NCBI GenBank assembly: GCA_023436515.1
Contig: JAEZIV010000425.1
Location: 1 to 5,406 of the forward strand
Reading direction: 5' to 3'
Length of the DNA: 5,406 nt
Origin: Bacillota bacterium
Lineage (GTDB): Bacteria > Bacillota > Clostridia > Acetivibrionales > DSM-1351
Part shown: in pieces, positions 1 to 4,625 of the stretch
Position numbering within the stretch: position 1 is the first letter of the stretch
How the letters are laid out: each line of letters starts with the position of its first letter
The notes under the pieces: generated by a model
Database searches by the model: none
Told to the model about the DNA's origin: nothing
What the model saw: only the letters and a program-made list of their open reading frames with translations
Translations under genes and position numbers: made by a program

Positions 1-367
1 CATTTGCTCTTTCTACCAGACCTGGAACCATATCCAGAATCTTTTCAATAGAAGAATTAACATTTACAGGAAGGAGCTTGATATGGTTCTGTCCGCAAAC
101 CATGAAGGCTACAGGGTTTATTGAGACCCCTGCTCCACTTCCTCCGGCAAAGGGAAGCTTTTTTGCTCCTTGCTCTTCGGAAGTTCCACCTTCTGCTGCA
201 TAGTCTCCACCACCAGCAGCGAATCCGAAGCTCACCTTCGATATTGGTATTATAACAGTACCATCAGGGGCCTGTACGGCATCTCCAACTATAGTGTTAA
301 CATCCACCATTTCCTTAATACTTTGCATGGCTGTAGTCATTAGACCTTCTATTGGATGCTCTGACAC
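1..367 (-). CDS. ytfJ: YtfJ/GerW family sporulation protein, partial (3' end outside the window)
   Basis: The visible 122 residues begin MSEHPIEGLMTTAMQSIKEM and continue with VDVNTIVGDAV (21-31), PDGTVIIPISKVSFGFAAGGGD (34-55), a Gly/Ser-rich stretch LPFAGGSGAGVSINPVAFMV (71-90) and HIKLLPV (95-101). This is the signature of the YtfJ (GerW) family. In B. subtilis, YtfJ is a forespore protein needed for normal lysozyme-dependent or nutrient germination behaviour; its biochemical activity is not known to me. I chose GTG at 367 because AAGGTGG (376-382) lies 8 nt before it and the resulting N-terminus matches the family. ATG at 373 is in frame but only 2 nt from that site. The gene overlaps the upstream DUF2953 gene by 53 bp, so the two are probably cotranscribed and translationally coupled. 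The C-terminus is beyond the left edge. Family assignment is confident; the start is less so. Confidence 0.93.
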   Translation of the reverse strand, partial: MSEHPIEGLMTTAMQSIKEMVDVNTIVGDAVQAPDGTVIIPISKVSFGFAAGGGDYAAEGGTSEEQGAKKLPFAGGSGAGVSINPVAFMVCGQNHIKLLPVNVNSSIEKILDMVPGLVERAN

Positions 368-935
368 CAGCATCACCACCTTTTCTATTTTTTAATAAAA
401 TTTTGATTATTTTTCCCACTATAGATATAATATTTACAATTTTTAGGCTGAATATGCACTCAAAATCCGTCTTCCAAACTTTTTGATTAAAGTCTGCTTC
501 TATCTTTATTTCTTTTTCTTTTACCGAAAAATTATTAAGAAGCTTGCCGGGTATCAAGGCAGTTAAGCTCCATAAAAGCCCATATAGGAGCGCAGTCTGA
601 GAAGCATCCCCCGTTCCGGCTCTGATTCTAAGTATAAATTTCCGAACAAGAACACTATTGTAAAAAAGCTTAAGAAGTACCCATAGACTCTTTCGAAGCT
701 GATTTAAATCTTGTTTTTTAACTACTTTTTTTGGTTTTTCTTTTTTCTTTTTGTTTTTATCGGTTGGATAGAGCATTATTTTTTTAGCCGGAATTTTTCC
801 AAACAAATAAACGACAACATAGGCTGAACACGCCAAATTGTCCATTTTGAAGCTAAAGCCTACTGTCAATTTTGAAAAATAAATCATTATAACCATTATT
901 AATAAAATTCCCATTACAACTAAAAAAATAACCAA
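315..935 (-). CDS. DUF2953 domain membrane protein (YtfI-like)
   Basis: A 206-residue protein from TTG 935. It has one strong N-terminal membrane segment (about residues 1-20: VIFLVVMGILLIMVIMIYF), a beta-type stretch (LTVGFSFKMD), then a very basic Lys-rich segment KNKKKKEKPKKVVKK (60-74). The conserved DUF2953 core follows: IRAGTGDASQTALLYGLLWS (104-123), and later KTDFECIFSLKIVNIISIVGKI. Function is unknown; the family occurs in spore formers next to ytfJ, as in B. subtilis ytfI-ytfJ, and that neighbour relation is seen here. The start is uncertain: GTG at 947 is in frame but sits inside the perfect Shine-Dalgarno sequence AGGAGGTGAT (943-952). TTG at 935 is 11 nt after AGGAGG, and ATG at 914 has no good site. 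The last 17 or so residues overlap ytfJ and look unconserved (Arg/Ser/Asn rich). Confidence 0.85.
   Translation of the reverse strand: MVIFLVVMGILLIMVIMIYFSKLTVGFSFKMDNLACSAYVVVYLFGKIPAKKIMLYPTDKNKKKKEKPKKVVKKQDLNQLRKSLWVLLKLFYNSVLVRKFILRIRAGTGDASQTALLYGLLWSLTALIPGKLLNNFSVKEKEIKIEADFNQKVWKTDFECIFSLKIVNIISIVGKIIKILLKNRKGGDAGVRASNRRSNDYSHAKY
376..382 (-). promoter_or_regulatory. Ribosome binding site of ytfJ, inside the DUF2953 gene
   Basis: On the minus strand AAGGTGG precedes GTG (367) by 8 nt and ATG (373) by only 2 nt. The spacing favours the GTG start. The site lies within the last coding part of the DUF2953 gene, so ytfJ translation is likely helped by ribosomes finishing that gene. Confidence 0.55.
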
Positions 936-942
936 GAGAGAT

Positions 943-952
943 ATCACCTCCT
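943..952 (-). promoter_or_regulatory. Full-length Shine-Dalgarno sequence of the DUF2953 gene
   Basis: AGGAGGTGAT on the minus strand is a 10-base complement to the usual 16S rRNA 3' end. The in-frame GTG at 947-945 is part of this site and therefore an unlikely start. The next in-frame start codon, TTG at 935, is better placed, though its 11-nt spacing from AGGAGG is slightly long. Confidence 0.7.
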
Positions 953-984
953 GGTTATTTTTGACATATATTTGGATTTTAAAT

Positions 985-1000
985 CATTGTAGCCATTATA
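985..1000 (-). promoter_or_regulatory. Candidate promoter -10 region for DUF2953-ytfJ (sigma-F-like GGCTACAATG next to TATAAT)
   Basis: In the 92-bp scpB/DUF2953 spacer the minus strand reads TATAATGGCTACAATG. GGCTACAATG (985-994) fits every position of the B. subtilis sigma-F -10 consensus as I recall it (GGNNANAHTR). TATAAT (995-1000) is a perfect sigma-A -10. Neither has a convincing -35: the only GTATA lies 22 nt before the GG instead of about 16, and the hexamer 17 nt before TATAAT is GCGTAT. Forespore control would suit a ytfIJ-type operon. The assignment is tentative. Confidence 0.35.
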
Positions 1001-1039
1001 AAACTATTTGTTGTTATATACGCATCTATAAAAGTTAAA

Positions 1040-1600
1040 CTACTTTAGGTCCTCTACAATCAACTCCTCCAGCTTCAACTCGCTCAAGTCCTGTATATCC
1101 AGCATTGGCAAATCACGAATAGACTTAAAGCCGAAGCATTTCAAAAATTCATCCGTCGTCTCATAAAGTCTTGGTCTGCCGGGTACATCCAGCTTCCCCG
1201 CCTCCTTGACAAGATTTCTTTCAAGAAGCCTGGTTACTGCACTGTCAGAATTCACGCCTCTGATTTGCTCTATTTTAGCTTTTGTTATAGGCTGATTGTA
1301 GGCTATTATGGAAAGAACCTCATAAGCCGCCTGGGATAACGCTTGTTTTTGCCTGATCTGATACAGCTTTGACACATAGTCAAAGTACTTCGGATTAGAG
1401 CACATCTGGTACTTATCGTTTATTTCACGAATGATTATCCCTCTATCAGAGCTATTATACTTATCCATATAATTTTTCATAAGGCTTCTTACTGTCTTTT
1501 TGTCCAACTCCAATATATCGCAAATCTTATCAAGGGATAAAGCGTCTCCATATGAAAAAATAAGACTTTCAATAATATTTTCAATTTGATAAATTTCCAT
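1040..1600 (-). CDS. scpB: Segregation and condensation protein B
   Basis: ScpB is a winged-helix protein that dimerises and binds the middle of the kleisin ScpA in the bacterial Smc-ScpAB condensin complex, which acts on the nucleoid in chromosome compaction and segregation. The 186 residues show the family pattern: an N-terminal winged helix starting MEIYQIENIIESLIFSYGDA with LSLDKICDIL (21-30). The second winged helix has the highly conserved ALSQAAYEVLSIIAYNQPIT (87-106), KIEQIRGVNSDSAV (109-122) and GRPRLYETTDEFLKCFG (141-157). Length is normal for the family. The ATG directly follows the scpA stop codon, and its Shine-Dalgarno AAGGAG (1607-1612, 6 nt spacing) is inside the last scpA codons. 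This points to translational coupling and matched amounts. No terminator hairpin is visible after the stop, so transcription may continue into the DUF2953 gene. Confidence 0.97.
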   Translation of the reverse strand: MEIYQIENIIESLIFSYGDALSLDKICDILELDKKTVRSLMKNYMDKYNSSDRGIIIREINDKYQMCSNPKYFDYVSKLYQIRQKQALSQAAYEVLSIIAYNQPITKAKIEQIRGVNSDSAVTRLLERNLVKEAGKLDVPGRPRLYETTDEFLKCFGFKSIRDLPMLDIQDLSELKLEELIVEDLK

Positions 1601-2407
1601 CTAAAACTCCTTCACCTTCTCGTCAATATCATTATAAATGTCATAGCCGTCAGTTTCTCTATATTGTGGATTATTTACTATGTGTATATCCGAAAACTGA
1701 TTCTTTTGTACAATCTTCACCTTCTTCATTTTAGCGAGCTCAAGAATAGCCATAAAGCCCGTCACTACCTCAGTTTTGGATTTAGACTTAAGTGAAAATA
1801 ATTCCGAAAACTTAAATGACACTTTATTCAGAAGCTGCTTCAACACATCCCTCATTTTGCTTCGCAATGATACCTTCTCATGTTCTACCAGCTTTACGAT
1901 ATTTTTTGCTCCGGCATTGATTTTTCTCTTATTTCTTTCAAGTATGGCAAGGTATTGCTGCCTTAGAACCTGAGGATCTATCTCAAGTATTTCCTCCTGT
2001 GCCGGGATGTTCAAAGCTTCGGGAAGCCTGAAAACAACAGTATCCCATTTCTTTTCAAACTCCTTTAGCTCCTTTGTAAATTCCTTGTAGCGTTTATACT
2101 CAATAAGCCGCCTGACCAGTTCCTCCCTGGGATCAAGATCTTCTTCCTTCTGTTCCTTCTTATCGGGTAAAAGCATTTTTGATTTTATATGTAAAAGTGT
2201 TGACGCCATTACAAGGAATTCGCTTGCGACCTCCAGATCCAGCTGCTGCATGGCATACAAATAGTCGAGGTATTGATCGGTAATAGCATTTATAGGGATA
2301 TCATATATATCCACCTGATTCTTTTCAAATAAATGAAAAAGTAAATCAAAGGGACCCTCAAAGTTATCTAGTTTTAATGTGCATGCTTTTGTAAGAGAGC
2401 TTTCCAT
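1601..2407 (-). CDS. scpA: Segregation and condensation protein A (kleisin subunit)
   Basis: ScpA is the kleisin that bridges the two heads of the Smc dimer and recruits ScpB; the complex organises newly replicated origins. The 268-residue protein has the N-terminal helical domain with FEGPFDLLFHLFEKNQVDIYD (16-36, the family hallmark) and ASEFLVMASTLLHIKSKMLL (61-80). A charged middle region (about 82-175) carries the ScpB contact. The C-terminal winged helix that binds the Smc head includes FKFSELFSLKSKSKTEVVTGFMAILELAKMKKV (198-230). Length is typical. ATG 2407 has GGAG (2413-2416) 5 nt upstream. The gene is first in the minus-strand group, and its promoter should lie in the 200-bp region shared with the divergent protease gene. 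The acidic, Tyr-rich tail (ETDGYDIYNDIDEKVKEF) looks like a family-variable extension. Confidence 0.97.
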   Translation of the reverse strand: MESSLTKACTLKLDNFEGPFDLLFHLFEKNQVDIYDIPINAITDQYLDYLYAMQQLDLEVASEFLVMASTLLHIKSKMLLPDKKEQKEEDLDPREELVRRLIEYKRYKEFTKELKEFEKKWDTVVFRLPEALNIPAQEEILEIDPQVLRQQYLAILERNKRKINAGAKNIVKLVEHEKVSLRSKMRDVLKQLLNKVSFKFSELFSLKSKSKTEVVTGFMAILELAKMKKVKIVQKNQFSDIHIVNNPQYRETDGYDIYNDIDEKVKEF

Positions 2408-2435
2408 TTCATCTCCATAAGCGTTAAATACGCAA

Positions 2436-2483
2436 TTTATGATAATATTCTAGCAGTTTCCAACCAATTTATATTATCATAAA
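2436..2483. repeat. Perfect 13-bp inverted repeat upstream of scpA
   Basis: TTTATGATAATAT (2436-2448) and ATATTATCATAAA (2471-2483) are exact reverse complements separated by 22 nt. Each arm contains the heptamer TGATAAT and also a possible sigma-A -10 element for scpA. It could be a two-site operator (arm centres about 33-35 bp apart, near three helical turns) or a leader hairpin. The region is AT-rich, so part of the match may be chance. Confidence 0.6.
2439..2467 (-). promoter_or_regulatory. Candidate sigma-A promoter for scpAB (proximal)
   Basis: Minus strand: -35-like TTGGTT (2462-2467), 17-nt spacer, -10-like TATCAT (2439-2444, five of six to TATAAT). It would give a leader of about 25 nt before the scpA ATG. 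The -35 matches only three of six, so this is weak by itself; position and spacing are in its favour. Confidence 0.35.
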
Positions 2484-2500
2484 AGGAGCAATAATTACAA
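2473..2500 (-). promoter_or_regulatory. Candidate sigma-A promoter for scpAB (distal)
   Basis: Minus strand: TTGTAA (2495-2500, four of six to TTGACA), 16-nt spacer, GATAAT (2473-2478, five of six to TATAAT). If used, the transcript would contain the whole 13-bp inverted repeat except its first bases. Which of the two candidates is active cannot be decided from sequence. Confidence 0.35.
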
Positions 2501-2514
2501 TAATATTAAACCGG

Positions 2515-2543
2515 TAGACTTTTTTATCGGCTTACCGTAAAAT
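2515..2543 (+). promoter_or_regulatory. Candidate sigma-A promoter of the site-2 protease gene
   Basis: Plus strand: TAGACT (2515-2520, four of six to TTGACA), exactly 17 nt, then TAAAAT (2538-2543, five of six to TATAAT). It would start transcription near 2550 and leave a leader of about 70 nt. An imperfect inverted repeat, CGGTA (2512-2516) and TACCG (2533-2537), brackets the -35 and touches the -10, as an operator might. An ATTATCA heptamer (2546-2552) falls near the expected transcription start. Confidence 0.45.
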
Positions 2544-2609
2544 AAATTATCAGAGAATAACAGAAATTAATAAGCTGACACAGAGAAGGCTTTATATTGC
2601 GAAAGGTTT

Positions 2610-2616
2610 GGAGGAG
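2610..2616 (+). promoter_or_regulatory. Ribosome binding site that sets the protease start at ATG 2620
   Basis: GGAGGAG is followed after a short ATT by ATG 2620; the GGAGG part is 5 nt from the ATG. The in-frame TTG at 2608 overlaps this site and cannot be served by it, so the start is ATG 2620. Confidence 0.85.
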
Positions 2617-2619
2617 ATT

Positions 2620-3258
2620 ATGTTTGGTAATTTTGATTTTATAGATATGTTGATAAGGATACCCGGTTTGCTTTTAGGCTTTGTTTTTCATGAATTTGCC
2701 CATGCAAAAATGGCAGACCTGTTGGGAGACCCTACTCCTCGTTCACAGGGAAGGATTACTCTTGACCCAAGATCCCATATTGATATAATCGGCTTTATCT
2801 GTATGCTCATTGCAGGCTTCGGCTGGGCCAAACCTGTTATGACCAGTCCCAGATACTACAAAAAACCCAGAAGAGATGACATTCTTGTTTCGATAGCTGG
2901 ACCTTTTATAAATTTAATAATTGCAGTTGTTTTTCTTTTTATAATGAAAGTTTTTCTCATTTCAGGAGCCTTTACACAGAATGAAGCTCTGTGGAATAGT
3001 ATCTATAGTATGATAGGTGTTGCAGCAAGTATGAATGTTGTCCTTTTTGTTTTGAATATGATACCCTTTCCAATGTTTGATGGCTATCATGTTATTTCAA
3101 ATATATTTAATACCTGGCGCTATCGCTTCTTCAACCTCCTTGAGCAGTATGGTATGTTCATCTTCATACTGCTTGCCATAAGCGGAGTTCTAGGAAGGAT
3201 ACTATCACCAATTGTTAATGTTGTTTACGGTTTCTTAATAAGGGTTATTCTTTTATAA
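2620..3258 (+). CDS. Site-2 protease family (M50) intramembrane zinc metalloprotease
   Basis: A 212-residue polytopic membrane protein of the short S2P/M50 group without a PDZ domain. The zinc motif HExxH is HEFAH (24-28) inside the first membrane helix (IPGLLLGFVFHEFAHAKMAD). The third zinc ligand is expected in NMIPFPMFDGYH (146-157), with Asp154. The segments GRITLDPRSHIDIIGFI (44-60) and GFGWAKPV (66-73), with a hairpin before SIAGPFINLIIA (91-102), are typical of the family. Membrane segments lie near 11-32, 54-68, 89-113, 128-148 and 177-211. Such proteases cut membrane-embedded substrates, but this short group has many members with unknown substrates, and nothing here identifies one. 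It is a single-gene unit, divergent from scpA and convergent with dacF; 34 bp separate its stop from the dacF stop. No plus-strand terminator with a T-run is visible. Confidence 0.93.
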   Translation: MFGNFDFIDMLIRIPGLLLGFVFHEFAHAKMADLLGDPTPRSQGRITLDPRSHIDIIGFICMLIAGFGWAKPVMTSPRYYKKPRRDDILVSIAGPFINLIIAVVFLFIMKVFLISGAFTQNEALWNSIYSMIGVAASMNVVLFVLNMIPFPMFDGYHVISNIFNTWRYRFFNLLEQYGMFIFILLAISGVLGRILSPIVNVVYGFLIRVILL

Positions 3259-3277
3259 AAAGCGCCCACGTTGCCAC

Positions 3278-3303
3278 AAAAAAAGGAGAGCTTTACGCTC
3301 TCC
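3278..3303 (-). terminator. Rho-independent terminator of dacF, with the stop codon in its loop
   Basis: On the minus strand GGAGAGC (3303-3297), a five-base loop GTAAA, GCTCTCC (3291-3285) and seven T (3284-3278) form a perfect 7-bp stem plus T-run. The TAA stop of dacF (3295-3293) is in the loop, so the 5' arm encodes the last residues Gly-Arg-Ala. On the plus strand the stem is followed by CAACAC rather than T residues, so it should not terminate the protease transcript efficiently. Confidence 0.88.
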
Positions 3304-4513
3304 CAACACTGAACCATCTTACAATCAGTTTGGCAAGTAACTTTGAAAAGGTCACTCTTTTTACATTTTCATTAGCAACCAGTTCATAGCGGCCAACCTC
3401 AACACTGTCAATCTTGTATAGTATTTCTCCTACTTTTTGACCCTTAAGTATTGGTGCTGTTAATTCCGGTACAAGCTTAACTTCCTTTTCAATTTTACCC
3501 TTCTCACCTTTGGTTACCAATACACTGGTATCACTTCCATAAGCAGCGGTAACCTGCAGCTTTGTGCCCTTCTTGACCGCTATATTTCCTACCAGCTCGC
3601 CCTTTTTGTCAAGACTAACCCTTTCATAGTTTGCAAAACCGTAATCAAGCAATTTTCTGGCTTCGGCAAATCTTGTGTTTGAATCCGGCTCTCCAAGCAC
3701 TACAGAAATAAGTCTGAGATTATTTCTTTTTGTGGTAGCTGATAGGTTAAAGCCCGCCTTATTAGTAAAGCCTGTTTTTAATCCATCTGTATTTGCATAA
3801 AATCGTATAAGCTTGTTTGTATTGTCAAGCTTAAAGGTTCCACCTCTGAAGGTATCCTGCCAGGTGCCTGTAAACTTAAGAATATTAGGGTGCTTTGTTA
3901 TCAGTTCACGAGACATGATAGCTATGTCATGTGCTGAACTATATCCATCATCATTTAGTCCTGTACAATCCAAGAACTGGGTGTCCTTCATACCCAACTC
4001 AGCGGCTTTTCTGTTCATATCTGCAACAAAGGTTTCTTCGCTTCCACTTACCTTTTCTGCAAGGGCAACTGTCACATCATTTGAGGAGTGAATTGCCAGA
4101 GCCTTCAGCATTTCTGTAACAGTAAACTGCTCACCTGCCTCTAGGTAAGCCTGTGAGCCTCCCATTCCGGCAGCATTATCAGAGACCTCAACCTTATCGT
4201 CAAAGGATAGCTTTCCCGAATCAACGGCTTCCATTATTAAGAGCATGGACATTACCTTTGTTACACTGGCAATTGCCAGCTTTTCATGACTGTTCTTCTC
4301 AGTTAGAATTTTTCCCGAAGCTGCATCCATAAGTATAGCTGATTTTGCTTTTAGATCTAAAACATTGGTTTTAGCAATTAGTTTACTGACTGTAATATCA
4401 TCATATTTTGCTGATGCCTCAACAGCAGCTTCATCCAAATCTGCAAATACTGCCATAGGCATGAGCAGGATTGCTATAATCAAAATGTATACTACGAACA
4501 ACTTTCTTTTCAC
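3293..4513 (-). CDS. dacF: D-alanyl-D-alanine carboxypeptidase, DacF type (penicillin-binding protein, peptidase S11)
   Basis: This enzyme removes the terminal D-Ala from peptidoglycan pentapeptides on the outer face of the membrane. The 406-residue precursor has a signal peptide (1-24: basic MKRK, hydrophobic core, AVFA before Asp25). The three active-site motifs are all present: SVTK (83-86, nucleophile Ser83, Lys86), SSN (143-145) and KTG (246-248). A C-terminal beta domain of the PBP5 type follows (about 295-375). The last 18 residues (FSKLLAKLIVRWFSVGRA) form an amphipathic basic helix that should anchor the protein to the membrane. The start is GTG 4513 with GGAGG (4521-4525) 7 nt upstream. 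The gene follows pdp in the same direction, as in the bacillary pdp-dacF-spoIIA neighbourhood. That supports dacF over dacA/dacB, but the spoIIA genes do not follow here. In B. subtilis dacF is expressed in the forespore and contributes to cortex structure. Confidence 0.95.
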   Translation of the reverse strand: MKRKLFVVYILIIAILLMPMAVFADLDEAAVEASAKYDDITVSKLIAKTNVLDLKAKSAILMDAASGKILTEKNSHEKLAIASVTKVMSMLLIMEAVDSGKLSFDDKVEVSDNAAGMGGSQAYLEAGEQFTVTEMLKALAIHSSNDVTVALAEKVSGSEETFVADMNRKAAELGMKDTQFLDCTGLNDDGYSSAHDIAIMSRELITKHPNILKFTGTWQDTFRGGTFKLDNTNKLIRFYANTDGLKTGFTNKAGFNLSATTKRNNLRLISVVLGEPDSNTRFAEARKLLDYGFANYERVSLDKKGELVGNIAVKKGTKLQVTAAYGSDTSVLVTKGEKGKIEKEVKLVPELTAPILKGQKVGEILYKIDSVEVGRYELVANENVKRVTFSKLLAKLIVRWFSVGRA

Positions 4514-4529
4514 TAAGGTCCCTCCAATT

Positions 4530-4572
4530 ATTAACTACTCACGAGTATATATGTCCTAGTTAATTGTTATGC
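4530..4572 (-). promoter_or_regulatory. Possible dacF promoter region with an 8-bp inverted repeat
   Basis: The 107-bp pdp/dacF spacer holds the minus-strand sequence TATACT (4544-4549, five of six to a sigma-A -10). The hexamer 17 nt upstream is GCATAA (4567-4572), poor for sigma-A but containing GCATA, the form of a sigma-F/G -35. The downstream bases do not fit a sigma-F or sigma-G -10 at normal spacing. ATTAACTA (4530-4537) and TAGTTAAT (4557-4564) form a perfect inverted repeat around the TATACT. Which sigma factor acts here is undecided. Confidence 0.3.
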
Positions 4573-4593
4573 AGGAACACAAAGGTATATTCT

Positions 4594-4625
4594 GGTAAAC
4601 TGCAATTTTCTTTTTAAGGTTTACC
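4594..4625. repeat. 7-bp inverted repeat at the end of pdp
   Basis: GGTAAAC (4594-4600) and GTTTACC (4619-4625) are exact reverse complements with an 18-nt loop; the second arm includes the pdp stop codon. No T-run follows on the minus strand, so this is not a standard terminator. It may be a weak hairpin at the pdp 3' end or chance. Transcription from pdp could continue into dacF. Confidence 0.4.

Noticed and set aside
1586..1973. Two short plus-strand open frames (1586-1795 and 1776-1973)
   Set aside because: They are antisense to scpA, whose family match is unambiguous. They lack ribosome binding sites and encode unpatterned Leu/Ser/Phe-rich peptides.
2440..2479. Fur or PerR box in the scpA upstream region
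   Set aside because: The half-sites are present, but 26 nt separate them instead of about one base, so a canonical box is not supported.
2524..2537. Minus-strand GCCGATAA resembling a sigma-D (flagellar) -10 before scpA
   Set aside because: The -35 TAAA is only ATAA at 15 nt or TAAT at 14 nt. It is over 110 bp from scpA, and flagellar control of scpAB is not expected. The plus-strand sigma-A reading of the same bases is better.
3813..4119. Two overlapping plus-strand open frames within dacF
   Set aside because: They lie antisense to conserved dacF coding sequence with all three active-site motifs, have no ribosome binding site and resemble no family.
4365..4559. Plus-strand open frame over the dacF signal peptide and upstream spacer
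   Set aside because: It is the complement of the signal-peptide region and has no ribosome binding site.
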